The notes under the pieces: model-generated
Database searches by the model: none
Told to the model about the DNA's origin: nothing
What the model saw: the letters and a program-made list of their open reading frames with translations, nothing else
Program-made: the position numbers and the translations under genes
IMG/VR virus record: IMGVR_UViG_3300046660_000355
Location: 1 to 32,943 of that record
Strand: one strand, 5' to 3'
Source of the DNA: a virus
Length of the DNA stretch: 32,943 nucleotides
Shown: piece after piece, positions 7,169 through 13,907 of the stretch
How the letters are laid out: each line of letters begins with the position of its first letter
Numbering within the stretch: position 1 is the stretch's first letter

Positions 7169-7633
7169 TCACGCTGCGACCTTCACCTGATGCCAGGCGC
7201 CGGCGGCGTAGAACAGCTTCGCGGCTTGGGCTTCGTCCATTGAGATCTCGTCCGGAATGGCGATCCAGCCTGATGCCACCAGATGAGTCGGGTTCGCGCT
7301 GTTGCGCAGCTCCAGGTAGTAATGCTCGATGGCATCGGTCAGGCGCTCGACCTTGTAGATGCCCTCTGGCGATATCTCCACCGACTTGATGTATTCGGCG
7401 CCGCGTTCGTCGCGACACATGGCGCCGATGTAAATCGTCCAGCGGTAGGAGAAGTCGAAGATCGCGTTGGCGATCGCCACACTTCGGATCTGCTTGCAGC
7501 TCTTCCAGTTCGCCATGATCTGGCTGCCGCTGGGGTCAATGTTCACCACTGCGACGTGGTTGGTGCGCAGCAGCGCCCTGCAACTGCGTTCAGCTCGGGC
7601 GAAACCGTTGTTGGGTTTGCGTTTCGACTTCAT
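7169..7633 (-). CDS. Hypothetical phage protein (154 aa)
   Basis: Soluble protein starting MKSKRKPNNGFARAERSCRA. It has a central segment (NWKSCKQIRSVAIANAIFDFSYRWTIYIG) and a C-terminal DEAQAAKLFYAAGAW. It looks like a family often seen beside the recombination genes of Pseudomonas phages, without known function. Its ATG overlaps the stop of the preceding gene in an ATGA arrangement, so translation is probably coupled. Confidence 0.72.
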   Translation of the reverse strand: MKSKRKPNNGFARAERSCRALLRTNHVAVVNIDPSGSQIMANWKSCKQIRSVAIANAIFDFSYRWTIYIGAMCRDERGAEYIKSVEISPEGIYKVERLTDAIEHYYLELRNSANPTHLVASGWIAIPDEISMDEAQAAKLFYAAGAWHQVKVAA

Positions 7634-7872
7634 AGCGAGTCCGCCATTTTTCGCAGAGCTTTGCGGTCAGCCGCCGATATCGGTTTCGGGCGCCGCTTGA
7701 GTACCGTTTCAGGGTCTACCCAATCGCGCCGCTCAGGCTTCGGCTTCATTCGAGCTGGCGGCAGCTCCTTAAAGCTGCTGCCGGGCCGACTCCAGAAGTC
7801 AGCTGTCGCCGCCGCGATCCGGTCAGACTCACCTTGTTTCGTTCGAACTGCGTTGAGATTCAGGCTGATCAT
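7630..7872 (-). CDS. Small hypothetical protein next to exonuclease (80 aa)
   Basis: Basic protein rich in Pro, Lys and Arg in its centre (LPPARMKPKPERRDW, then LKRRPKPISAADRKAL). The ATG at 7872 has AGGAG 7 nt upstream, whereas a TTG at 7878 would sit only 1 nt from it. It starts 2 bp after the exonuclease stop and overlaps the next gene by 4 bp, so it is in the recombination transcript. Function unknown. Confidence 0.68.
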   Translation of the reverse strand: MISLNLNAVRTKQGESDRIAAATADFWSRPGSSFKELPPARMKPKPERRDWVDPETVLKRRPKPISAADRKALRKMADSL

Positions 7873-7874
7873 GC

Positions 7875-8537
7875 TCAAGCTCCTAATCTATGGGCTTGTG
7901 CCCGTGCTTTGTCCGCGACCTCATCCACCATGCGATTCAGCTCCAGGTTGAATTGGACGAGCTCTCTGTGCAGGTTGGCGATGTAGTCTTCGTCGCGGTA
8001 AATCGTTTCGATATAGAGCTGACACTCCTCGTCTTGGCGGGAATCGAAGGACAGAAAGTCCCACCATTGCCTGCCCGTCACGAACATGCAGCCCTGAATC
8101 TGCGGCATATGTTCCTCGGGCATGCCCTCCAGCCAAGTCCTGACGTGGATCGCCTCGTTGAAAGGACACTTTGACTCGGTGCCACCGTCATCGTTGATCA
8201 GGCCGTCTGGCGAGCAGCCGAGCCAGTCATACTTCGGGTGAACGATGAATTCCGACGGCACGACAATGTTGCCGGTCAGCATCTCGTAGGCGTCCTGAGC
8301 CTTTTGCTCTTCTGTGTGACCCCACTTCATGGAAGCGCTGCTGACGTTGTGCTTGGACTTCTTTGCCAGTCGTTCGAAGCACAGCTCACGCATGTAGGAG
8401 GTCCGCGCGCCCATCGGCTCGCGCTTCCCATGCTTGTCAGGTTTTCCCCAAGCCATTACGTCTTTGAAGCGGCTGGCCGTCACTCGACCGGATCGGTCTG
8501 AATGCCACTTTTCAGTACCTTGCAGTTCCGCTCTCAC
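7875..8537 (-). CDS. YqaJ-type phage exonuclease
   Basis: Protein of 220 aa of the YqaJ / lambda exonuclease nuclease family. Visible motifs are GRVTASRF near residue 18, MKWGHTEE near 70, the catalytic-type GCSPDGL near 108, ESKCP near 121, and HMPQIQGCMFVTGRQWWDF near 143-161. These enzymes degrade one strand of duplex DNA 5' to 3' and hand ssDNA to an annealing protein. The GTG start overlaps the TAG stop of recT by one base (TAGTG), so the two are translationally coupled and form the phage recombination pair. Confidence 0.9.
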   Translation of the reverse strand: MRAELQGTEKWHSDRSGRVTASRFKDVMAWGKPDKHGKREPMGARTSYMRELCFERLAKKSKHNVSSASMKWGHTEEQKAQDAYEMLTGNIVVPSEFIVHPKYDWLGCSPDGLINDDGGTESKCPFNEAIHVRTWLEGMPEEHMPQIQGCMFVTGRQWWDFLSFDSRQDEECQLYIETIYRDEDYIANLHRELVQFNLELNRMVDEVADKARAQAHRLGA

Positions 8538-9526
8538 TACGCCGCTTCCTCGACCTGCGACAGGTCTTCGCCGGGGCCAGTCATGTCGGTGAAGTCAGCA
8601 TCAACAGTTGCCGCCATGCTCTTGAGTGCTTCGTGGCACTCCAAGCCGATCGCTGCACGCTGCTTAGGCTTGAGACCTGCCCAAGCCGCTGCATATGCAT
8701 CGATGTCCTGTCGCTTCGCAACGACCAGCAGGTCAGCGAATACACCGTCGATTTCCGGTGATGGGGATTTTGGGCCAAAAGACACTTCGGCTGCGGCAGC
8801 GGTGTTTGAGGCTTGCTTCGTAGGTGTGATATCGATTTCGCCACCGTAGGAGTCTTCGAACTCGTCGGGCGTGTAGACCCCAAGGATGACGTCCGGGCAA
8901 AAGAGCCGCGCCCATTTTTTCGTTACCAGGTAGGCGATTTGCTGCTTCGGATCTTCCGCCCAAAGTGTCGAGTTGCGAGTGCGAACTTGGGTTAGCAGAA
9001 GCTCCAAGGTACGCGGCTCTTCTTCGCCTTTGAATGTTGCCCAGACCTTGATACCGAGTCCTTTCTCGTCGTCGAAGCTCCACCCCGGAACGCGGTATTT
9101 TTTGAATTCGCCAGTGTCCTCGTCCTTCTTGGTTCGGCTGGTCACTTCGCGCATCTTTCCGATGACGTTTTCCCAGTTGCCGAACCATTCGAAGTTGAGG
9201 CGTCCTTTGACAGGTGCTTTGGCGGTGATCACTGCGTTTACGAGCTGCGCCTCATAACTGAGTGCACCGCCGTTCACGATGAATGTCTTCTGAGCAACCG
9301 CAAACGGGTTCATCTGCCACTGCATGGCCTGCAGGACGACCGCCATGCAGTCAGCTTGATTGCCCTTCAAATGCTTGGGCACAGTTGTCACGCCCTTCGA
9401 CATCATCAGTGCGAGGTCACTCATCGACTTCATGGTGCCCGGGTCGAGAATGAGCGCTGCCGCGTTGTGGGACGGGTCTTGGTATGTGGTAATGCCAGTC
9501 GCTGTTTGAGTGTCTGAGTCGTACAT
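8537..9526 (-). CDS. recT: RecT-family single-strand annealing protein
   Basis: Protein of 329 aa. Characteristic RecT features include the early block LALMMSKGVTTVPKHLKGNQADCMAVVLQ (about residues 39-66), QMNPFAVAQKTF, the ALSYEAQLVNAVI segment and a YLVTKKWARLFCPDVILGVYTPDEF block. It anneals complementary ssDNA during phage recombination, working with the exonuclease encoded next to it. The start at 9526 has AAGGAG 6-7 nt upstream; the in-frame ATG at 9556 has a weaker site. The C-terminal third is Ala/Glu-rich and variable. Confidence 0.9.
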   Translation of the reverse strand: MYDSDTQTATGITTYQDPSHNAAALILDPGTMKSMSDLALMMSKGVTTVPKHLKGNQADCMAVVLQAMQWQMNPFAVAQKTFIVNGGALSYEAQLVNAVITAKAPVKGRLNFEWFGNWENVIGKMREVTSRTKKDEDTGEFKKYRVPGWSFDDEKGLGIKVWATFKGEEEPRTLELLLTQVRTRNSTLWAEDPKQQIAYLVTKKWARLFCPDVILGVYTPDEFEDSYGGEIDITPTKQASNTAAAAEVSFGPKSPSPEIDGVFADLLVVAKRQDIDAYAAAWAGLKPKQRAAIGLECHEALKSMAATVDADFTDMTGPGEDLSQVEEAA

Positions 9527-9581
9527 TGCGCTCTCCTTGGCCGACGATTTGTTCATCGACCTTTAGAGGGGGAGGGAAGGG

Positions 9582-10709
9582 TTAGAAGCGAATTGCACGA
9601 AGCCAGGCGCGAGCGGTGTCGACGCTTACGTCGAAGCCCAGTGCGACGACCTCGACGATGTCTTCAACCGCAGGCGCGGTGGTGGTCACGTCGTCGAATT
9701 CAGCGGCGATCGCCGGAGTGTTGATAGGTGCGACCTCGACTTTCTCTTCGATCAGCGGCGTTACCGCGGCAATGGTCGTGGCCGGCGCGGCAGCTTGTGC
9801 GCGCAGGCGGGCCAGTTCTTCCTGATCACGTTGGTTCTGCTCGTCCTTCAAACGCTGGGCGTCTTGATCACGCTGCAGTTGCTCGCGCTGCCGGTTGAGT
9901 TCTGCCTGCTGGTCTGCAATGCGCTGGCGATCTTCTGCTGCGATCCGTTGGCGTTCCTTTTCTGCGTTTTCATCGGCAATCCGTTGCTTCTCGCGCAACT
10001 CGTTGAGCTCTTTCTGCTGGGCTGCCAGCTTGGCGGCAGCCTCTTCACGCTCGACAGCAGCCCTGTGCAGCGTTTCAAGCTGCTCAATAGCGTTGTCGCG
10101 AGCAATCGTGCCTTCCGCTTCGAACTCGGCATATTCCTCTGGCAGGATTACCGACTCTTTGACGCTCTGCAGTACGCTCGCAACATCAGCGGCGCTACGG
10201 CTTGCATATGCAGCAGCGACGGAGCTGAAGCGATTGATTTTTGCTCGGATGGCCTCGACGCGCTCAGCTTCGATGCGCTCGCGTTCGGCTTTAGCGTCTG
10301 CAATGCGCTTTTCTTCGGCCTTGATGGCTTCGTCGACAGGCGCTTCAATCACTAGTACTCGATCCTTCAGCGCCTCGCCAAATTCCTTCACCTGGTTGAC
10401 GCGAGCCTGGGCCTCTTTGACTTTTTGCTGATACGGAACAAGCGCGGTTTTGGTGGTGTTTGCCAGGGCATAGCGCACGTCGCGGATGTCTACTCGTACT
10501 TCCTTGGCATTTGCCAGTCCTTCACTGGTCGAGCAGTCAACGACGAGTTTCGCGTAACTGGTTTCCAAACGGACGATCTGTTCCTCATGCGGCCGATACT
10601 CGGCGATGTCGGTGGCTGCAACCGCAGGAGCAATAGAGTTCTTTGTGTCGCTGGTTTCGCTAGTGTCGAGGTCGGTCGATACGGCGGCTTGTTTGGCGTT
10701 TGCGGACAT
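9582..10709 (-). CDS. Coiled-coil protein of the recombination operon
   Basis: Protein of 375 aa dominated by a long coiled coil (about 90-300) with heavy Glu/Arg/Gln/Ala repeats such as ERERIEAERVEAIRAK and ADRQRIADQQAELNRQREQLQRD shorter units. The N-terminal 35 residues and the region 300-345 are Thr/Ala/Val-rich and likely disordered. Proteins like this sit just upstream of recT in many Pseudomonas and related phages, and part of the N-terminal domain resembles DUF1351-type phage proteins. The role is unknown, possibly structural in recombination. AAGGA lies 6 nt upstream, beyond which a GC-rich hairpin (10721-10737) occurs. Confidence 0.75.
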   Translation of the reverse strand: MSANAKQAAVSTDLDTSETSDTKNSIAPAVAATDIAEYRPHEEQIVRLETSYAKLVVDCSTSEGLANAKEVRVDIRDVRYALANTTKTALVPYQQKVKEAQARVNQVKEFGEALKDRVLVIEAPVDEAIKAEEKRIADAKAERERIEAERVEAIRAKINRFSSVAAAYASRSAADVASVLQSVKESVILPEEYAEFEAEGTIARDNAIEQLETLHRAAVEREEAAAKLAAQQKELNELREKQRIADENAEKERQRIAAEDRQRIADQQAELNRQREQLQRDQDAQRLKDEQNQRDQEELARLRAQAAAPATTIAAVTPLIEEKVEVAPINTPAIAAEFDDVTTTAPAVEDIVEVVALGFDVSVDTARAWLRAIRF

Positions 10710-10752
10710 GACGATTCCTTGCCGCGCCAGGCGCAGCTTGTGGTGGTGTTGG

Positions 10753-10869
10753 TTATTGAGTGACGCGGTCGGCGAGGGCGCTGAGTAGCATCAAGAGGGT
10801 GTAAACGCCGATGGCGGAGAACGAGCCGCGCCGGATCAGAACGCGGCGTGCCCGCTGAAGACTGGTCAT
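10753..10869 (-). CDS. Tiny membrane protein (38 aa)
   Basis: Short ORF not usually called by gene finders: an Arg-rich N-terminus (SLQRARRVLIRRG) followed by one hydrophobic helix (FSAIGVYTLLMLLSALA). Its ATG overlaps the TGA of the next upstream ORF (ATGA) and there is no separate ribosome site, so it would depend on coupled translation. The positive-inside pattern suggests a cytoplasmic N-terminus. Confidence 0.5.
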   Translation of the reverse strand: MTSLQRARRVLIRRGSFSAIGVYTLLMLLSALADRVTQ

Positions 10870-10991
10870 CGGAACACGTGGTAGGTGGTGGAGCGAGGCA
10901 CCTGGCACGTTCCCTGGCCATCGCGAACTACGCCGTAGGCGCCTGCGCCGCCGATCAGGATTACGACGAGAATCCAGTAGACGAGGTTCAT
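10866..10991 (-). CDS. Tiny membrane protein (41 aa)
   Basis: Short ORF beginning MNLVYWILVVILIGGAGAYG, which forms one N-terminal transmembrane helix, followed by VVRDGQGTCQVPRST. GAGG lies about 9 nt upstream. The ATG overlaps the stop of the gene at 10988 (ATGA), and its own stop overlaps the next start in the same way. The MNL-YWIL..GGAGAYG..RDGQG pattern is one I associate with small proteins of Pseudomonas phages; function unknown. Confidence 0.6.
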   Translation of the reverse strand: MNLVYWILVVILIGGAGAYGVVRDGQGTCQVPRSTTYHVFR

Positions 10992-11182
10992 GGCCGAGCC
11001 CTCACAGCGATGCGTCCGCCTTTCATGGTCACCGACAGGCGCTGCGGGAGGTTGTCGACCAGATCCTCGCGTTTGCGGCCGATCACCTCGTTGAAGGGGA
11101 GACCGAAGCCGAGGATGGCGATGCGGCGCTCAATGTCGTCGAGTTGTTCATCGGCCAGAGTTTTTACCGGTGGCGTTGTCAT
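10988..11182 (-). CDS. Small hypothetical protein (64 aa)
   Basis: Soluble protein starting MTTPPVKTLADEQLDDIERRIAILGFGLPF, then a basic segment IGRKREDLVDNLPQRL. A strong ribosome site (AAGGAG, 7 nt) precedes it. It is linked by 4-bp overlaps to both neighbours. No family recognised. Confidence 0.68.
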   Translation of the reverse strand: MTTPPVKTLADEQLDDIERRIAILGFGLPFNEVIGRKREDLVDNLPQRLSVTMKGGRIAVRARP

Positions 11183-11412
11183 GCGGCAGCTCCTTGCTTG
11201 ATCGATTCGTTGTAGGCGGCATAGATCTCGTCGATGCGCGCTCGGTAGAGGCGATGCTCATAGTTGTCGATGGCGCGGAGAAGGAAAGCGAGGGTGATGC
11301 ATGACGTCGCAGCAGCGCTGGCGTTTGGCTTACCGAGGCCGCGAACCATGTTCTCTATCTCGCCATCAATCCAAGAAATAGCCATGTCGTGATCGCGTTG
11401 TTGGGTGTTCAT
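11179..11412 (-). CDS. Small helical hypothetical protein (77 aa)
   Basis: Mostly helical protein (ISWIDGEIENMVRGLGKPN, then an Ala/Leu-rich helix around residue 35-47 and HRLYRARIDEIYAAYNESI). A GGAGG ribosome site lies 6 nt upstream, and 4-bp ATGA overlaps occur at both ends. Part of the coupled string of small early genes; function unknown. Confidence 0.68.
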   Translation of the reverse strand: MNTQQRDHDMAISWIDGEIENMVRGLGKPNASAAATSCITLAFLLRAIDNYEHRLYRARIDEIYAAYNESIKQGAAA

Positions 11413-11645
11413 TTCAACCTCCAGAACTCACCGTAAGCGACCACTGCTGCGGCGACTCGCGTTGCCCGCGCCTTGCGGTCGACCAGCTCCTGAGCTGCTA
11501 CCAGCGCTTGATGCTGAGTGCGTAGAAGCGCGGCAGCTTCGTAGTCATGGAAGTCTTCAACCTTCGGCGCCTTCGCGCGCCCCCAATCGTCGTAGCGCCG
11601 GTCCCACTCTCGGGCCTGAGCACTGTCTGCATAGCTGGTTGCCAT
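11409..11645 (-). CDS. Small helical hypothetical protein (78 aa)
   Basis: The protein starts MATSYADSAQAREWDRRYDDW and continues with a long helix (ALLRTQHQALVAAQELVDRK). The start at 11645 has GGAGG 7 nt upstream; the open frame continues to 11693 without such a site. It is the first gene of the coupled small-gene string 11645 to 10753. Function unknown. Confidence 0.66.
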   Translation of the reverse strand: MATSYADSAQAREWDRRYDDWGRAKAPKVEDFHDYEAAALLRTQHQALVAAQELVDRKARATRVAAAVVAYGEFWRLK

Positions 11646-11687
11646 GGTCGCCTCCGTGGTGGCGGGTGTTGATCCAACAAAACTCGG

Positions 11688-11737
11688 ATGCACTCATCCG
11701 CTCCGCTGGTTGCCGTTGGGCGCGGAGGGGAGTGCAT
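11688..11737 (-). other. Two-tier inverted repeat in front of small-gene string
   Basis: The outer arms ATGCACT (11688-11694) and AGTGCAT (11731-11737) enclose the inner arms CTCCGC (11701-11706) and GCGGAG (11722-11727). It lies about 43 bp before the start at 11645, in the 5' leader. The outer stem resembles the ATGC-xx-C hairpins at 13493 and 13742. Confidence 0.4.
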
Positions 11738-11827
11738 TCGGGTTGTGTCGAACGATTTGCAAAGTGGCGAGTTGAATTTTTTGATTTCACTGCCGATAAA
11801 GCACAGAACTTCTAAGGATGAATTCCC

Positions 11828-12166
11828 ATGCGTGTTATTTCGAAGGCCGTATGTCTAGTTGCTTTGGTCGCGCTCAGTAATTTAGGGCAGACCCAAGCGG
11901 GTACCGAGGATCACGACATCGCTATAACCATGGTGGCTATGGGGCGTATGTGTGCAGAACAAGAGCCTGGAATGAATTACTCGCTGCAGAACATCTTTTC
12001 CCTTCCAGACATAGCGGCAAACGCAGCTCTAAAGAAGGAGATTCTTGCAGTAGATACCAATCCGGCATTTCAGGATGAAATCAAGGCAGTTCAAGTGCAG
12101 GCCGCAGGGGATCCGTCGGCAGCAAAACAGTTCTGCCCGAGCTATGCGCCGAAAGCTAGCAAGTAA
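11828..12166 (+). CDS. Small secreted (periplasmic) protein, moron
   Basis: Protein of 112 aa with a clear signal peptide: positive start MRVISK, a hydrophobic core CLVALVALSNLG and a likely cleavage after TQA near residue 24. The mature part has two Cys (MCAEQEP and QFCPSY) that could form one disulfide, with helical DIAANAALKKEIL and FQDEIKAVQVQ. It is rightward, opposite to the operon, and is followed at once by a rho-independent terminator, so it is a self-contained transcription unit. AAGGA lies about 9-10 nt upstream of the ATG. No known family recognised; probably expressed by the lysogen. Confidence 0.7.
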   Translation: MRVISKAVCLVALVALSNLGQTQAGTEDHDIAITMVAMGRMCAEQEPGMNYSLQNIFSLPDIAANAALKKEILAVDTNPAFQDEIKAVQVQAAGDPSAAKQFCPSYAPKASK

Positions 12167-12171
12167 TCTGT

Positions 12172-12204
12172 CCCAGGCCCGCTACTGGCGACGGCCTGGG
12201 TTTC
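12172..12204 (+). terminator. Rho-independent terminator after the secreted-protein gene
   Basis: A perfect 8-bp stem, CCCAGGCC (12172-12179) with GGCCTGGG (12193-12200), is followed by TTTCT. The loop contains CGCTACTGGCG, which recurs in a hairpin loop near 14588. Confidence 0.75.
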
Positions 12205-12692
12205 TAGCATCAAATTGTCGACGTGCGTGGGGGTGGCCTACCTCATTCGGCCGATGCGCGGTGACATCGACGGCCTACTGTCCGCTGCCTGTATAAGTGA
12301 TGGGCGCCGGCCTTCAGGCTTGCCGCGCCGCGCAGGTGAATCGGTCACTGTTACATGATGGTAATCCTCCTATTGCTCGCTCTCTGGGCAGGCAGTGGCC
12401 ACCTATCGAATGCGTTGCCGGTCTTTCCCGGCTGTCACGGCGCTTGTGCCAGATCAAGGTAGCTCGCCAATACCAGGTTGGCGCTGACCCTGCGCAATGC
12501 GGGTTGAGCTATTCGCCGGTGATGCAGGTTGGCGGTTATAGGCCGCAGTTTCGTCCGCATCGGACTGCTCTCAGGCTTCCGGTGGAGGTTCTTGAAAGAT
12601 CTCAAGCCTGCCGTGAAAGGTGGAGAGCAGTCCGATGCGCTCTCATAGAGAGGATCGGGCAGTTAACGACAGGCTGTCGTGGCGCTGGTTGT
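12205..12692. other. Gene-poor stretch with structured repeat
   Basis: I see no convincing gene here. Its main content is the long stem at 12556-12639. On the minus strand an Arg-rich 41-codon frame (12435-12560, start inside the stem arm) is open but has no good ribosome site. A perfect AGGAGG (minus strand, near 12369) is followed 9 nt later only by ATG TAA, a start-stop pair. The region could be a leader or a small RNA zone of the leftward transcript. Confidence 0.4.
12556..12639. repeat. Long inverted repeat (17-bp perfect outer arms)
   Basis: CGCATCGGACTGCTCTC at 12556-12572 is exactly complementary to GAGAGCAGTCCGATGCG at 12623-12639. Inside it, CAGGCTT (12572-12578) pairs with AAGCCTG (12604-12610). 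The folded RNA would be a long stem with a 12-nt bulge on one side and a 25-nt apical loop. There is no T-tract, so it is not a simple terminator. Confidence 0.75.
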
Positions 12693-13457
12693 TCAGTCGT
12701 AGATGCCGTAGCTGAATTCATCCTGATCGCAGTCGACGATAATTTTGGATTTTCCGAAGTAGAGTGCTGCGACCATCTTTTCGAATGGAGAGCGGAACTT
12801 CAGGGTTTGGCTGATCTTCTCGTTATCGATTTTGGCGGCGTACACCGATCCGACCTCATGACCCTTTTCGTTTCGGTCTTTGCCGTGCCGGTCGAAGCTG
12901 ATGTGGATCGCGTTGTCGAGCATGTATTCGCTGCGCTCGGAGCTTCGTGAGTAGCTTGAAATCCCGTGGTCCTTGGGCTTCTTGTCGAAGTAGATGTGCA
13001 TGCCACCGTAGTCGGATGGCTGGAAGCGGATGTCTGGGGCTTCCCAATGCTCTTCGGCCGCTGACTCTTTGTGGTCTTCTACGAAGGCTTCCAGTAGATC
13101 CTGTAAACTGATCACTTCAGGCAGCGCATCTTTGTTCAGCACTTCATCGATCTGCTTCTGCGCGAGGCGCACCATGTCAGCTTCGACGCCGCTGTTTTCC
13201 CACTTCTCCTTCAAAGCAGCAGCGACCATCGCGTTGTAGCGGGTCAGCTCAAATATTTCGGTCAAATTGGCTGGCAGAGCGGCCTTGATTGCCTCCTCGA
13301 CCTGCTTGCCCATGTCGCCGTAACGGCCGAAGCAATTGTCGACCACGCTGGTGAACATCTTCTTTACATGCTCATCGATGATTTCGACTGGCTTGTCGCT
13401 GTTTGCGAAAGCAGTGACGCGCTCCGCGAGCAGCGCTTGAAGTGTTTGTTCGCTCAT
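12693..13457 (-). CDS. Hypothetical phage protein (254 aa)
   Basis: Acidic soluble protein. The N-terminal half is helical (SLQDLLEAFVEDHKESA and similar). The C-terminal half has a beta-like domain with HIYFDKKPKDHG, AIHISFDRHGKDRN and a final FGKSKIIVDCDQDEFSYGIYD. I do not recognise a named domain. The start at 13457 has GGAG 6 nt upstream; the frame continues to 13496 without support. A leader hairpin (13493-13515) precedes it. Near the start of the leftward transcript from PL, so probably an immediate-early protein. Confidence 0.74.
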   Translation of the reverse strand: MSEQTLQALLAERVTAFANSDKPVEIIDEHVKKMFTSVVDNCFGRYGDMGKQVEEAIKAALPANLTEIFELTRYNAMVAAALKEKWENSGVEADMVRLAQKQIDEVLNKDALPEVISLQDLLEAFVEDHKESAAEEHWEAPDIRFQPSDYGGMHIYFDKKPKDHGISSYSRSSERSEYMLDNAIHISFDRHGKDRNEKGHEVGSVYAAKIDNEKISQTLKFRSPFEKMVAALYFGKSKIIVDCDQDEFSYGIYD

Positions 13458-13492
13458 TTGATGCTCCGTGCTTGATCGGTTGTTTTCCCAAT

Positions 13493-13515
13493 GCACCCGT
13501 CACCAGGTGCATCAG
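13493..13515 (-). other. Covarying leader hairpin, copy B
   Basis: Read on the minus strand: ACTGATGCACC, 8-nt loop, GGTGCATTGG, then AAAACAAC. The 7-bp stem matches copy A at 13742-13764 in shape and flanks (CTGATGC...GCATTGG...CAAC), with two compensated base-pair changes. It lies in the 5' leader of the gene starting at 13457. Confidence 0.5.
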
Positions 13516-13528
13516 TGAAAAGGTCCGG

Positions 13529-13717
13529 TCAGCCTTCGCAGCCCATTTGGTAGTTGCTTGCATGCTCAGCGCTGCAAAACGGCAACTCTCGAGTGCGAAG
13601 TACTTGGCGGTTGGTGTATGGGTCGCGGGTTCGGTCGTGGATGCTGCGGCGAACCACCTTTTCGGCTGGCTTACCGCAGTAGGTGCATTTCGTTTGTGTA
13701 GCTGCTGCCTCGGTCAT
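13529..13717 (-). CDS. Small zinc-finger protein (62 aa)
   Basis: The protein carries CTYCGKPA near residue 11 and FCSAEHASNYQMG near 47, which together give a CxxC...CxxxH metal site of the treble-clef/TRASH (FCS) kind. The middle segment is very basic (VVRRSIHDRTRDPYTNRQVLRTR). Such mini zinc fingers are common in phage early regions and may bind DNA or a host protein. The start at 13717 has GGAGG 8 nt upstream. Close to PL, so probably among the first leftward products. Confidence 0.72.
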   Translation of the reverse strand: MTEAAATQTKCTYCGKPAEKVVRRSIHDRTRDPYTNRQVLRTRELPFCSAEHASNYQMGCEG

Positions 13718-13741
13718 CGTGTTGCCCTCCGTTGATTTCCA

Positions 13742-13764
13742 ATGCCGCCTCATCGAAGCGGCAT
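13742..13764 (-). other. Covarying leader hairpin, copy A
   Basis: Read on the minus strand: ACTGATGCCGC, 9-nt loop, GCGGCATTGG, then AAATCAAC and the GGAGG of the gene starting at 13717. The flanks are shared with copy B at 13493-13515 while stem positions 5 and 6 differ in a compensated way. Confidence 0.5.
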
Positions 13765-13907
13765 CAGTAAATCTTTGGTCTTTCTCCGCACCCGCTTACC
13801 AGGTCATTCACTCAGTTCGGTCAACACCTCGTCCGCCGTCGCAGTGGGCTGGCGCACTTTGCTGGCTAGTTGCTACTCTGCGATATGGCCACGGAGTGGG
13901 GTTTCAT

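Noticed and set aside
7409-7418. Another GTCGCGACAC site
   Set aside because: It is a single half element inside a coding gene without the second core or the conserved spacing, so it is likely chance.
9795-10431. Long hydrophobic and Ser-rich plus-strand frames opposite the coiled-coil gene
   Set aside because: They are mirror frames of the Ala/Glu/Gln-rich codons in the coiled-coil gene and have no ribosome sites.
12354-12369. AGGAGG ribosome site followed by ATG TAA on the minus strand
   Set aside because: Only a start-stop pair follows; a regulatory role is possible but no reading frame is supported.
12297-12950. Open frame of 217 codons on the plus strand
   Set aside because: Its second half lies antisense to the well-supported gene 12693-13457, it has no ribosome site, and the first half is Arg/Cys-rich without protein-like patterning.
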